Below are positions 1 through 8,903 of a stretch of 60,726 bases of DNA, in pieces. Position numbers and translations under genes: made by a program. Source of the DNA: a virus; the IMG/VR virus record IMGVR_UViG_3300007734_000734, positions 1-60,726 of that record. One strand, given 5' to 3'. Each line of letters begins with the position of its first letter. The stretch's first letter is position 1. Under the pieces are notes generated by a model, which did no database searches, was not told the DNA's origin, and saw only the letters and a list, made by a program, of their open reading frames with translations.

Positions 1-129
1 TTAATAAAGATAGTCCACCTGCTTCTTGAGTAGTGTCAGCTATTTTTTCAGCACCTTTTAGTCTGGTACTAGCAAAATCTTCAAAGCTTTCTTTAGCTTC
101 AGTTAACAGTTGGAGTAGTTTTATCATTA
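1..129 (-). CDS. Partial internal-type phage protein (5' end only)
   Basis: The gene starts at 129 and runs off the left edge, with 43 codons visible. The N-terminus MIKLLQLLTEAKESFEDF is short, amphipathic and contains L-T-E followed by A. This matches the L/I-x-E cleavage site used by T4 prohead protease gp21 on internal proteins. The stop of the upstream gene (130-132) directly abuts its ATG, so the two are co-transcribed. Function is unknown; packaging in the head is inference from the leader. Confidence 0.7.
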
Positions 130-393
130 TTATATTTTATCAAACAAAATATTAGCAGCTTTAACAGGTAATATATCTCTTTTATTAGCTCTTGATAATG
201 CTTGCCATAATTCATCTGGCTTGATATTATCGTTTAGTTTTTTAACTAAGTCAGTTAAATTATAGTTTGGTAATTTTTTACTAAAATCAGATCGACTAGT
301 TAATAAATTTATTACATCTTGAAAATATGCTTTTTCATCATCACTATATCTAAATAAACCAAAAACAACATTAGGATCTTTTGTAGCTTTCAA
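130..393 (-). CDS. Hypothetical protein, 87 aa
   Basis: Small soluble, charged and mostly helical protein with no motif I recognise. It lies in the minus-strand operon between the 351-aa protein and the partial gene at the left edge, with its stop directly against the next ATG. No signal peptide, membrane segment or cysteine cluster is visible. Its place in a late-type head/internal block suggests a virion or assembly role, but nothing in the sequence proves this. Confidence 0.75.
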   Translation of the reverse strand: MKATKDPNVVFGLFRYSDDEKAYFQDVINLLTSRSDFSKKLPNYNLTDLVKKLNDNIKPDELWQALSRANKRDILPVKAANILFDKI

Positions 394-411
394 ATTGAAA
401 TCGTAATTATT

Positions 412-1467
412 TTATTTAATTAATCCAGCTAATTTTTTACGTCTTTTTACTTCATCTAGTCCAGCCAAACCAGTGTCATCTTTTTTAAGATCTTTTTCAA
501 TTGCTTTCATTTCACCCATAGCCCATTGTTTTTGAATAGTGGTTAACTTGTTGTTAATTAAATTTTCAATAAAATTAACAAATTCTTCTTCGTCTAATTT
601 GTACACTTCAGTGAAAAACAATTCTCTAACACGAGCATCATTGATGTTGCTTTCACCATATAAGTTGTTTAAAGCGTCGTATATGAATTTACCATACTGG
701 AAATCACGAGGTTCATTGGACAATTTGTCTACTGCTCCTATGACTGCTTTATTTTGTTCTTTGTCTTTTCCAAATCCTTGTGTGCCAACAATTTCATACA
801 ATCCTTTTACAATTTCATGAACTAACATTGGAAAACAAATAGCCCTAGCTTTAATAACAAATTGTTGAGCTTCTTCATCATATTCCATTTGACTTTCACC
901 ACCTGGCATATTTTGATTTTGTGCTATCATTGCCAATAACATAGCAATTGCCTCTTCACTGTCGTAAATGCCAAATGAAAGTTTTAAAATTTCACCATAC
1001 TTGTCTACTAAAGTGTCGTCTAAAAGATCTAAGTACTCTTTAAACAAGTAAAAAGCAAATGATCCTCTAATTGATGCACCTTGAGTAATACCATTGATAA
1101 TACGTCTTTTTGCCTTCATTAAGTCTGGATCTCCTTCTCCAAAATTGGGTGATGAAGGATCTTCTGTAGGTGGTGGAATTGAAATGCCCCCCATTGTAAC
1201 TATTTTAGCATCAATTCTGATGTTAGCATAGTCAATGATAGGATATGCTTGGGTAACCATGTCAACAGCTATTCCTTCTAATGTAGTAATGTGGTTTTTT
1301 TCTGCTTCAATAATTTCAGGTATTAATTCTGATGAACGCATTACTGTTTGCACCAATGATTTGTTGCCTAACATTTGTTTAAGAGACTCACCTGACTTGC
1401 CCTTTAGGCTAGCCATTGTTTCAGGTTTGAATATTTTTTCATATTCGATTTCTAGTAACTTTCCCAT
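412..1467 (-). CDS. Conserved phage protein of unknown function, 351 aa
   Basis: Soluble, helix-rich protein. The middle third has a hydrophobic helical stretch (about residues 140-230) and the C-terminus is very basic (KRRKKLAGLIK). It starts on the last base of the preceding stop (TAATG junction at 1467), showing tight operon structure. The context is late-type genes next to proteins with capsid-targeting-like leaders. I do not recognise a catalytic motif. A virion-associated or assembly role is an inference from position only. Confidence 0.8.
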   Translation of the reverse strand: MGKLLEIEYEKIFKPETMASLKGKSGESLKQMLGNKSLVQTVMRSSELIPEIIEAEKNHITTLEGIAVDMVTQAYPIIDYANIRIDAKIVTMGGISIPPPTEDPSSPNFGEGDPDLMKAKRRIINGITQGASIRGSFAFYLFKEYLDLLDDTLVDKYGEILKLSFGIYDSEEAIAMLLAMIAQNQNMPGGESQMEYDEEAQQFVIKARAICFPMLVHEIVKGLYEIVGTQGFGKDKEQNKAVIGAVDKLSNEPRDFQYGKFIYDALNNLYGESNINDARVRELFFTEVYKLDEEEFVNFIENLINNKLTTIQKQWAMGEMKAIEKDLKKDDTGLAGLDEVKRRKKLAGLIK

Positions 1468-1727
1468 TATTTTTTAAGTTTTAAAAAGCGTTGAGCTATT
1501 TTATTAGCTAATTCTTTTTCAGCTTCTGAAAGATTTTGATTTTTGATAGGTATTGGAGATGTTTTAGGTATTGTTGGATTACCTATTTGACGGCGTTTTC
1601 CTGGTTTAGTAGTTGGGGGTGCTTCTTTAGTACCGGGTTTAGTTTCAGCAGGTGCTACTTCAGTATTTTCTTTTAAAGCAGAAGCTAATTCTTCCTTGAT
1701 AATTTTTTTTAATTCGTCTAGTTTCAT
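1467..1727 (-). CDS. Small protein with capsid-targeting-like N-terminus, 86 aa
   Basis: The N-terminus MKLDELKKIIKEELASALKE is a basic/acidic amphipathic helix containing I-K-E. It is followed by a Pro/Thr/Lys-rich linker (about residues 25-62) and a short C-terminal helix. The leader resembles T4 capsid-targeting sequences that gp21 removes after I/L-x-E, and the same leader type recurs on many genes in this window. It overlaps the next gene by one base. A disordered internal head protein is the best guess; function is unknown. Confidence 0.75.
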   Translation of the reverse strand: MKLDELKKIIKEELASALKENTEVAPAETKPGTKEAPPTTKPGKRRQIGNPTIPKTSPIPIKNQNLSEAEKELANKIAQRFLKLKK

Positions 1728-1728
1728 T

Positions 1729-4251
1729 TTATTTTATTTTTAGTTTTTGTAAAATTTTCTTTACTTCATTTGCTTCTTTAGGATAAGCAGCAGCGTGTGC
1801 TCTTAACACTGTTTTAACTCCTTCAGATATATTATTTGTTCGCATCACATTTGAAAGTGCACCTACTCTTGGCACAGTATATGCTCTAGTAGTTGTCACA
1901 ATAGCGTGATAAATTTGAAGTGGAAGATTTTGAGTAACAAAACCAATTATTGTTCTACTTGTAAGTCTAATTATGTAAAATTTACATGATCCATTTTGTA
2001 TTAATATTTGAACTGTGCCTATTGCATCTACTGCCGCGTTACGTCTATTGTAAGGAACAATCTCTCCACCTCTTATTCTACCTTTTATGTTTGTTGGTAA
2101 CATATTAAATCCTGCTGCTAATCCATTACCATCAATCACATTGTCTACTCCTGCATTAGCTCCTGCTGCTGGTACGGCTTGAGCTGGAGTAGCTTGTGTT
2201 CTAGGAACTCTAGGAGTTGTTGGTGCAGGTGCAGCTCCACCTAATATTTGTCTTGCTACAGCTGGAGAGATATTTGCTTTAATAATATTATGTCTGCCTA
2301 TTTTTTTACTAGCAGCTGGATTTTGTTTGTTAAGAAGTATATATTGATCTGCTATCACTACTGGTAAGTATGTACTATTTGCAACCATAGGAGGATTTGC
2401 TTCTATAAATTTTTGGGCGAAACTAGTTCTATTTGCAAATCTTTCTAATTCTATGTCATTAAATCCTATGTTTTTACTTCTTAAATAGTCAAAGTAAACT
2501 TTCCAATTTTCTGGGTTAAATGTATTTTCTATTCCTTCATATGATGACCAATCATCAGTTCTACTTCCATAATTAAATGTATAATCAGGAAACTCTCCTA
2601 CAGTTAATGCATTCATAGTAAATATTGGAGTAGTAGATTCAGGATTAACTAATATTACTTGATTTTCTCTTGTTCTTTTATTGTATGGGGTATGTTTTAA
2701 TATGTTAAGGAAAGAATCTTTATCTATTGAAGATGGAATATTTGCTTTATTAAATACTACATTAACTACTGATTCTTGAAAACCTGTATTTTCATCTTCA
2801 TTACTTAATATATTTTGTACTTCTTCATTGTCAAATGGTATAGAACTTATTTTATCATCTTTAATTTTATAAGAAGTAAATGAGTTGGAATCCAATAATA
2901 TTTTACCATCTTCTACATTTTTAACTACTATAGCTGAATTTGGATCTTCTTCGGCTTTTACTATTATTTTTTCAATAAAACTCTTATCAATTACTTCATT
3001 ATTTGTTAGTTTAATAAGAATATTGAATGGAATTTTATCTATTTCTGGATAGTCAAGTAAGTACTTTGAAGTACGAGCGTTTAACTTAATGTTTGGATAA
3101 TCATCTTCTGCTGTAAATACTCCTATTTGAACGTCATTTGATGTAAATGTTAATTTAACTATAGCTTCACCATTTTTGGTGATGTATATTCTTTCATCTG
3201 ATTTTAGGTCCCATTTTTTTAAAGTTACTAATAATTTTTTAACGTCAAACATCAAATTATTTTTAGTTAATTCATCTATATTAACATTTTCATGTAAATT
3301 AGCTATTATAGATTTTCTATCGTTAACATTAAATTTATCTAAATGTTTAAGTAAAAGTATATAAGGGAATAGATTAGGAGTTGTAGCTATAAATGTAGCT
3401 AATTGTGGATATTTAGGCAAGTAATTTACTGTAAATTCATCACTAGATATGTCATTAAGTAAATTTCTGTCTTTTCTTACTACTAAATATTGTTTTTTAG
3501 TTGTGAAAGGTAAAGACTCCCATTGACGAATAGATATAGCTGTTTTACTAAATATATTAGTTGCTTTTTCTGTTGTTGATAGAGGAACATACTTAAGCAT
3601 GCTCTTAACATTTGGAATATTATCTAACCACGGAATGTCTGATTTTAATTGGCTCCAACTCATTTTTGAAGATTCATTTGGTCGATTGTCTTTAGGAGTC
3701 CAAATGTATTTTGCATTTTCATCAGTTGTGTCTAAAATCTGAATTGCAACAAATGCTAATTTATTATCATTACGATATCTATCTGTGTCATTTTTTATTA
3801 AGTAAAATGAAGGAAATTTTTTATCTTGTGAGTATCTATAATTTCCAAATGCGTTTCTAGCAATACACCACGGAACGTCATTTCTATGTCTTTGACATAA
3901 TTCTTCACTTCCTCCACTGTAAACAGTAATACCGTTTGCACTATATAGTACATCTGGTCCTGCTTCTTCTTCTACTTCTGCCCCATCTGATGATGTTATT
4001 AGTTTAATAAGTTTTGATAAAGACCAATTACGTAAATTTTTATCTGCTATTTTAGGAGAATTTTTTAACTGGTCAAAACGTTCAATGTATTTTTTAAGTT
4101 CAATGTCTGTGATTTCAATGTTTAAATCATCTGCTTCTACTTTAAACTTGTCCATTAAAGTTTTAATTTCACCTTCAGAGTATTCGTAAAGAGGAAACAA
4201 GTTGTTTACAACATGTGTTATAAATTTATGTATGTTTTTTTCTACTATCAT
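1729..4251 (-). CDS. Large phage protein with W-C-x-A-R domain, 840 aa
   Basis: An N-terminal helical segment (1-100) is followed by a domain containing CQRHRNDVPWCIAR (about residues 119-132), then an aromatic FYLIKN segment and an aspartate-rich strand. This arrangement (WC[T/I]A, then a Y/F-rich strand) recurs in large phage proteins of unknown function. A Pro/Ala/Thr linker (about 685-715) precedes a C-terminal domain of about 125 residues. I know of no assigned activity. Because it is in the late block, it could be an injected or internal protein. Confidence 0.8.
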   Translation of the reverse strand: MIVEKNIHKFITHVVNNLFPLYEYSEGEIKTLMDKFKVEADDLNIEITDIELKKYIERFDQLKNSPKIADKNLRNWSLSKLIKLITSSDGAEVEEEAGPDVLYSANGITVYSGGSEELCQRHRNDVPWCIARNAFGNYRYSQDKKFPSFYLIKNDTDRYRNDNKLAFVAIQILDTTDENAKYIWTPKDNRPNESSKMSWSQLKSDIPWLDNIPNVKSMLKYVPLSTTEKATNIFSKTAISIRQWESLPFTTKKQYLVVRKDRNLLNDISSDEFTVNYLPKYPQLATFIATTPNLFPYILLLKHLDKFNVNDRKSIIANLHENVNIDELTKNNLMFDVKKLLVTLKKWDLKSDERIYITKNGEAIVKLTFTSNDVQIGVFTAEDDYPNIKLNARTSKYLLDYPEIDKIPFNILIKLTNNEVIDKSFIEKIIVKAEEDPNSAIVVKNVEDGKILLDSNSFTSYKIKDDKISSIPFDNEEVQNILSNEDENTGFQESVVNVVFNKANIPSSIDKDSFLNILKHTPYNKRTRENQVILVNPESTTPIFTMNALTVGEFPDYTFNYGSRTDDWSSYEGIENTFNPENWKVYFDYLRSKNIGFNDIELERFANRTSFAQKFIEANPPMVANSTYLPVVIADQYILLNKQNPAASKKIGRHNIIKANISPAVARQILGGAAPAPTTPRVPRTQATPAQAVPAAGANAGVDNVIDGNGLAAGFNMLPTNIKGRIRGGEIVPYNRRNAAVDAIGTVQILIQNGSCKFYIIRLTSRTIIGFVTQNLPLQIYHAIVTTTRAYTVPRVGALSNVMRTNNISEGVKTVLRAHAAAYPKEANEVKKILQKLKIK

Positions 4252-4256
4252 TACTT

Positions 4257-4862
4257 TTAATTATGCTTGTGTCCAGATAATACGCCACCTATTGCTGTAG
4301 TATAGTTTACTAATTCATTTATATTTTCTTCAGTAAGCTTTACTTTCTTTTTTGTGTAATCTAATCCTAAAATACCAATAAATTTATTGTCAATTGTTTT
4401 TATAGCAAATAAATATCCTGACTTGCAACCTGTGTCTTCTGCTATGTATTTTAGTCCAAAAGTTGCTATTGTTTCATCTTTATAATCTGCTATTTGTATG
4501 TTATTGCTTTCTAGTAATTCATTAATGCTCTTGCTAAACAAATTTACTTGTATGTTTTGAAACATATTTTGAATAGAACCAACACCTATGTTTACTGTTT
4601 CGTATATCACACTAAACTTTGCCATAGATTTTCCTGTTGGATAAAAGTTGCCTCCATTATGGAATTGTGTTATCCAAATTCTATCCGCTTTAAATTCTTC
4701 TTTAATTGCGTCTAATTTCACCATTATTTTAGTGCTTGTTTCTAAAGCTTCAGCTACTATGTCTGGTTTATTTTGTTTATTGTCAACATAGTTTTTAATA
4801 AATAATGTTAATATTGGTCCTAAAATGCCGGCTATGATAGATGCTACTATTACTGAATTCAT
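4257..4862 (-). CDS. Membrane-anchored GAF-like protein, 201 aa
   Basis: Residues 3-25 form a single hydrophobic membrane segment, followed by a cytoplasmic-type linker and a GAF-like domain. The domain includes ITQFHNGGNFYPTGK and a C-terminal strand IGILGLDY typical of that fold. GAF domains bind small ligands or mediate dimerisation; the ligand here is not evident. It lies between the 840-aa protein and a leader-bearing 245-aa protein. The membrane anchor argues for action at the host inner membrane. Confidence 0.75.
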   Translation of the reverse strand: MNSVIVASIIAGILGPILTLFIKNYVDNKQNKPDIVAEALETSTKIMVKLDAIKEEFKADRIWITQFHNGGNFYPTGKSMAKFSVIYETVNIGVGSIQNMFQNIQVNLFSKSINELLESNNIQIADYKDETIATFGLKYIAEDTGCKSGYLFAIKTIDNKFIGILGLDYTKKKVKLTEENINELVNYTTAIGGVLSGHKHN

Positions 4863-4898
4863 ATAATTTTAATGTGTTATAAAGATTTGGGTTAATTT

Positions 4899-5636
4899 TT
4901 ACACTCCTATGTTTATCATTTGTGGGTTATCTACTCTAAATTTAACTACTCCTCTGATGTTGTTTAAATTTACTATAATTTGTTTTATTGTTTCTATGTT
5001 AAATTTTCCTTTTTTTAAATATGGATAAGGATCAATTTTTACTGTTAATTTATTGTATGAATAATTTGCTTTAGGTGCATGTGGAGTATATTCATGAGCG
5101 TCTACTGTTGTAATTCCTGTTAAAGCTCTAATGTCAGATATTATCTCTTTTTGAAATAAAAGATCATTGTTGGTTACTAACAATCCTTCAACTTTGTAAA
5201 GTTTTTCAGCAGAATTTTCATTTAATGTTTTTTTAATTTTGCCCTTATTTAAGGTAAATGTATGTTTTTGTTCTGTTAAGTCCAAGGGTACTTTTTTACC
5301 TTTGTACATTCCATATTCGCCTAAATTGGTTTCAACTAGTATTTTTTTATCTGCCTCATTAACATGAATTGCTTCACGTGAGTATAAATAACGTGCTTCA
5401 GCCCATAAATTTAAAAAGGCTTCTGTTCCATATGGAAGGTGGCTTTCAATAAGCGATAATTTATTGGTAATGTGGTGTTTCATATTATCCGACATTACTA
5501 TGTGGGCATTTAAATTCTCGTTGATTATTGGTCCTTTATTGCCAACATTTTCACAAGTATGACATCCGCAGTTACACGAGTCTTTTTTAGGTGGTGTTGA
5601 TAGTACTTCTTTTATGAGTTGTTTAATGCGATTCAT
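4899..5636 (-). CDS. Cys-cluster protein with capsid-targeting-like leader, 245 aa
   Basis: The leader MNRIKQLIKEVLSTPPKKD contains I-K-E. It is followed by a tight cysteine cluster CNCGCHTC (about residues 21-28), probably metal-binding. The rest is two domains; the C-terminal part alternates strands and helices (KIDPYPYLKKGKF) in a small ferredoxin-like pattern. A late-type AATATTTATAA motif lies just upstream. Function is unknown. The leader suggests packaging into the prohead. Confidence 0.75.
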   Translation of the reverse strand: MNRIKQLIKEVLSTPPKKDSCNCGCHTCENVGNKGPIINENLNAHIVMSDNMKHHITNKLSLIESHLPYGTEAFLNLWAEARYLYSREAIHVNEADKKILVETNLGEYGMYKGKKVPLDLTEQKHTFTLNKGKIKKTLNENSAEKLYKVEGLLVTNNDLLFQKEIISDIRALTGITTVDAHEYTPHAPKANYSYNKLTVKIDPYPYLKKGKFNIETIKQIIVNLNNIRGVVKFRVDNPQMINIGV

Positions 5637-5638
5637 GG

Positions 5639-5650
5639 TTATAAATATTA
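5639..5650 (-). promoter_or_regulatory. Late-type motif
   Basis: Coding strand TAATATTTATAA directly before ATG 5636. Confidence 0.45.
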
Positions 5651-6772
5651 TTGTGCCTCTGTTTCTTCATCAGAAGGATGTGGTGCGTCTTTTTTAATAA
5701 GAATTATTTGATTTTGAGCTACTCTATATGGGTAAAATTCTTTTTCTGATTTTTTATCATCATAGAAATCAAATTTATTATTATCATATATAATTAAACC
5801 GTTAACTGTTTTTAGATAATCTAACCATACTGTATTAAGGTTATCATCTAATTCTTTAGGATTTTTAACCCAAGGATGTTTTAGTAATTTTGTAATTAAT
5901 GATTTTTGTTCTTCTACTGCTAAACCTAATTTAACTGATTCAGGTTTACCATCAGTATTTAAAACAATATCCTCTATTTCGTATTTTTTATCTCCAATTT
6001 TAATGTATGGTTTTTCTTCAATATCTCCTTCAGTTTTAGTATATAATTTTATTTCAGGAAGTAATAAGCGAATTTTATTTAAAATACCTTCACTTATATT
6101 ACCAGATTTATACTTATTATCATAGTAAATAATCAAATCACTAACTAAATCTTGTATGTTTTCTTTTTTAGTTTTTGTCGTTTTTTTCTCATCTATTTGT
6201 TCTGCTTTATTATTATCCTTATTTATCACTGAGAGGAGAGACATTAGATATACATAATATTTTTGAAATGTTGAATTTGTTATGTATCCACTAGATGCAG
6301 GTCTAAATTCATTACCTGACAATTCTTTAACATCATATGTTTTTTCTTTTATTTTGATATCTTTTTCATTTTTACCTCCAGATACACTATCCTTTACACT
6401 TAATAAAACAAAAACTTCACCTCGTCCTAATCCTGTTCCTTTAATACTTATGTAATCTTTATATATATCTAATATAGAATCTAAATCATTAATTGAGTGT
6501 TTTTGGAAATTATCTAAAAAATCTTTTTGATTGTTTGGATGATTATTGTAAATTGTTTCAATTTCATCTATAATGTCCTTTTTTAATTTAACATCATTTA
6601 GTAAAATAACCTTACATTGTTCAAATGTTAGATCTTTATCTTCTTCCTCATTTATGTCTAATTCACTCAATATTCCTTCCATTATTAAAACATCCTGTTC
6701 ATTATTCATGTCAGGATATCCTTTTGGAAATTTATATGAGTATTTATTTAAAAATATGTCTAATATGTCCAT
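5648..6772 (-). CDS. Putative PD-(D/E)XK-like phage protein, 374 aa
   Basis: Residues near 110-150 read GTGLGRGEVFVLL, then D-I-K-I-K-E-K-T-Y-D-V-K-E-L. A Glu in the first helix followed by D-(x)n-D-x-K fits the pattern of a PD-(D/E)XK nuclease core, but that pattern is degenerate and easily met by chance. Flanking regions are Lys/Asp-rich. It starts on the last base of the small gene at 6772-6897. The nuclease idea is inference only; a structural role is equally possible. Confidence 0.7.
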   Translation of the reverse strand: MDILDIFLNKYSYKFPKGYPDMNNEQDVLIMEGILSELDINEEEDKDLTFEQCKVILLNDVKLKKDIIDEIETIYNNHPNNQKDFLDNFQKHSINDLDSILDIYKDYISIKGTGLGRGEVFVLLSVKDSVSGGKNEKDIKIKEKTYDVKELSGNEFRPASSGYITNSTFQKYYVYLMSLLSVINKDNNKAEQIDEKKTTKTKKENIQDLVSDLIIYYDNKYKSGNISEGILNKIRLLLPEIKLYTKTEGDIEEKPYIKIGDKKYEIEDIVLNTDGKPESVKLGLAVEEQKSLITKLLKHPWVKNPKELDDNLNTVWLDYLKTVNGLIIYDNNKFDFYDDKKSEKEFYPYRVAQNQIILIKKDAPHPSDEETEAQ

Positions 6773-6897
6773 TATTTTATTTCCATTTTTGTTAGGGCAG
6801 CTTTTATTTTAGATAGAATTTTTTCACCTTTTTGTTGTCTACTAATACCTTGTATTAGTTTTTTTAAATCACCATATGTTTTTAGTTCGTTCGCCAT
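6772..6897 (-). CDS. Small basic protein, 41 aa
   Basis: Short gene fitted between two larger ones: ATG at 6897, TAA at 6774-6772, sharing one base with the downstream ATG (TAATG). The product is lysine-rich and helical (MANELKTYGDLKKLIQGISR...). Operon fit and codon use like its neighbours support it as real. No function can be assigned. Confidence 0.6.
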   Translation of the reverse strand: MANELKTYGDLKKLIQGISRQQKGEKILSKIKAALTKMEIK

Positions 6898-6903
6898 ATT
6901 CTA

Positions 6904-7422
6904 TTATGCTTGAGGTGGAACGGTTTCTTCTGTTGGAGGTGTTTCTGCTGTTGGTTCTTCAGGAGCAGGTTCTTCAGGTGCGGTTTCAGGTACAGGTGCT
7001 TCTGTTGGAACATCTGCTACCACTTTAGCTCCATAAGCTAAAATTCGAGCTATTGCTTCAATGCAATTTTGCTCTTCACTTAAGTTAAGTAAGTAGTATT
7101 TTTTGCCTTCTACTTTACCAATCCATGTTCTATCAGTGAAAATCAAGTAAAATACTTGATCGTTTGCTAATATAATACGAAATGTAGTAGGACGTGGAGC
7201 TACCCACTCAATGTCTTTAATAAATAAATCATACTGTTCTGTTAACAACTTAATGATAACTTCGTTTAATGTAGGAAATTTTACTAACACAGGAAATCTA
7301 GCGTTGTCTAAAGATACAACAGATAAATTGTCTAGATCTATTGTTTTAAGTGGATTTTTAGTCTTAGCATACACTTGTTTAACTAATGCTTTAATTTTAT
7401 CTTTGAACTCGTCTTTAGTCAT
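6904..7422 (-). CDS. Protein with Pro/Glu-rich tail, 172 aa
   Basis: The folded part (1-135) starts with an amphipathic helix MTKDEFKDKIKALVKQVY and contains an aromatic strand region (FYLIFTDRTWIGKVEGKKYYLL). The last 35 residues are a low-complexity acidic Pro/Glu/Thr/Ala tail. Such tails are common on phage scaffolding or internal proteins. Neighbours are small leader-bearing proteins, which fits a head-internal role. No enzyme motif is visible. Confidence 0.75.
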   Translation of the reverse strand: MTKDEFKDKIKALVKQVYAKTKNPLKTIDLDNLSVVSLDNARFPVLVKFPTLNEVIIKLLTEQYDLFIKDIEWVAPRPTTFRIILANDQVFYLIFTDRTWIGKVEGKKYYLLNLSEEQNCIEAIARILAYGAKVVADVPTEAPVPETAPEEPAPEEPTAETPPTEETVPPQA

Positions 7423-7424
7423 TA

Positions 7425-7673
7425 TTAGACTTTTAATTTTGTCATTACCTTTTTAACTAATTCATTAACTTGATTTTCTTTGTCTTTTTTATTTAATTCC
7501 ATGACGCGAGTTAGTAATGGAATGTCCATTCTAACCGCGTTCATAGGATTTTTTTCATTAATTGATTTACGATTTTGAACATATTCTATTGAATTAATTT
7601 CCTCAACTGGTCCTTTAATTAGACTAGTTTTAATCATTTCTTTAATTCGTAATTTTTGTTCTTCGTTTATCAT
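7425..7673 (-). CDS. Small helical protein with capsid-targeting-like leader, 82 aa
   Basis: The N-terminus MINEEQKLRIKEMIKTSLIK contains I-K-E, like the other leader-bearing proteins here. The rest is a charged helical segment ending in a Lys/Val-rich helix. It sits three bases from the 172-aa gene and just downstream of the Hc1-like gene. Function is unknown; internal head protein is an inference. Confidence 0.7.
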   Translation of the reverse strand: MINEEQKLRIKEMIKTSLIKGPVEEINSIEYVQNRKSINEKNPMNAVRMDIPLLTRVMELNKKDKENQVNELVKKVMTKLKV

Positions 7674-7676
7674 GTT

Positions 7677-7847
7677 TTACTTTGCTTTTGCTTCAGCAAC
7701 TGATGCTTTATTGTAGGCAGCGATAGTTTTTTTCATTTCTGATAATGCCTTGCGAGCTCTACCTTTTGCTGCTTTACTTGTTTCTTCATGGTTTAGTTTT
7801 GCTGTTTCATACAACCCACTAATTTGTTCAAATAGTTCTTTTGTCAT
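7677..7847 (-). CDS. Histone H1/Hc1-like DNA-binding protein, 56 aa
   Basis: Start at 7847, stop at 7679-7677. The product is small and basic, with the core SKAAKGRARKALSEMKKTI followed by an Ala/Lys-rich tail. This resembles the short histone H1-like (Hc1 family) proteins of Flavobacteriia, whose core reads approximately GNKAAGTRVRKGMQDLK. Those proteins bind DNA non-specifically. In a late gene block it could condense packaged DNA or bind the host nucleoid. The family call is from memory of the motif, with no search behind it. Confidence 0.65.
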   Translation of the reverse strand: MTKELFEQISGLYETAKLNHEETSKAAKGRARKALSEMKKTIAAYNKASVAEAKAK

Positions 7848-7885
7848 TTTGTTTTGGTTTTTGGTTATTATTTATTGTTAATTGT

Positions 7886-8281
7886 TTATTGTTGTGTATT
7901 ACCTAATACTTGATCTCTCACAAGCATTGTAATTGTGTTTCCAATTTGAGTTACTAATTTAGCGTCACCTAATTCTTTAGCACTTGCAAATGCTTTTTGC
8001 AATGAATCTTGAATTGATTTTACTGTTGGATTAATGTCAGCTGCGCTGCTAACTTCTGGTGCCATAGTGTCAGTGGGTACATCTGCTGGTATTTCAGCAT
8101 TAATGTCTACGTCTTCTTGAGGAGCTACATCTTCTTTTTTCTTTTTAGCCTCATTCATTTCATTCAAAACCATTTCACGGATTTGATTTTTAAATGTTTT
8201 TCTAGTCATTTTTTCAGTAGATTCATTTAGAAGCTTTTTACCAAAAGCTAATTTTTGCATATTTTCGAATTGTTTGCTCAT
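7886..8281 (-). CDS. Internal-type protein, 131 aa
   Basis: Contains two I/L-x-E sites in amphipathic helices: KKLLNE (about 15-20) and, after a second Met, MTRKTFKNQIREMVLNEMNE (about 25-44). A Lys-rich stretch, an acidic Asp/Glu/Pro linker and a C-terminal helical domain follow. The internal MTRKTFKNQ resembles the start of the leader family, so residues 1-24 may be an extension. A late-type AATATTTATAATAA motif lies upstream near 8296-8308. Head-internal function is inferred. Confidence 0.75.
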   Translation of the reverse strand: MSKQFENMQKLAFGKKLLNESTEKMTRKTFKNQIREMVLNEMNEAKKKKEDVAPQEDVDINAEIPADVPTDTMAPEVSSAADINPTVKSIQDSLQKAFASAKELGDAKLVTQIGNTITMLVRDQVLGNTQQ

Positions 8282-8295
8282 TATATTATGTTTTT

Positions 8296-8308
8296 ATTAT
8301 AAATATTG
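8296..8308 (-). promoter_or_regulatory. Late-type motif
   Basis: Coding strand CAATATTTATAAT upstream of 7886-8281. Confidence 0.5.
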
Positions 8309-8312
8309 GGAA

Positions 8313-8900
8313 CTATGTTAAGTTTGATGTTTTTTTTAAATTTTGTAAATATTTTATTGTCTCTTCTTTATTTTCTAATAACTTTTTTTTAGAAGATCCA
8401 ACCCAGTTTTCGATGTCTCCAGCTTCTGTGACGAATGAATCGTTTGTGTCGTTGTTTATGATTTCGTCCATCCATTCAGTATAGTCTTTAATGGTATGTT
8501 CTATGTCTGAATTAATGATGTTTTTTTCATATTCTTCCCACAAACCTAATTTACGAATGTTAGATTCAAAATCTATTTGACAATTAAAACATCTGTTGTA
8601 TTGAATGTAGAATTGTTTATCGTATCTATTTTTCATTAAATTAGTACAACACGGGCAAAATAATGGTAAAATTATTGATTTTTTTGCTTTATCTAACTTA
8701 GTAATATTTTGTTTAATGCCGTTTTTAATAGTCCATTGTCTTCCATCTACTTCCCATATGTCACCTTCATTATGAAATTCTTGTTTTTTTTCATAACCAA
8801 TTCCTGTGATTGTTTTTTCTCCATGTTTACCCTGCACTAAATTACGAAGACGTTGAATATCTTTTTGTTCAAATGGTTTTTTTAAAGTGTGTTCTGACAT
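8313..8900 (-). CDS. Zinc-ribbon phage protein, 195 aa
   Basis: A central zinc ribbon is formed by C82, C84/C85 (CPCC) and C104, C107 (CFNC), about 20 residues apart. An upstream strand region has a GDIWEVDGRQWTIKNG pattern and the C-terminal half is helical and charged. Similar ribbon proteins are frequent in T4-like marine and freshwater phages, without known function. It is immediately downstream of the 228-aa gene (3-base gap). DNA, RNA or protein binding is plausible. Confidence 0.75.
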   Translation of the reverse strand: MSEHTLKKPFEQKDIQRLRNLVQGKHGEKTITGIGYEKKQEFHNEGDIWEVDGRQWTIKNGIKQNITKLDKAKKSIILPLFCPCCTNLMKNRYDKQFYIQYNRCFNCQIDFESNIRKLGLWEEYEKNIINSDIEHTIKDYTEWMDEIINNDTNDSFVTEAGDIENWVGSSKKKLLENKEETIKYLQNLKKTSNLT

Positions 8901-8903
8901 AAC

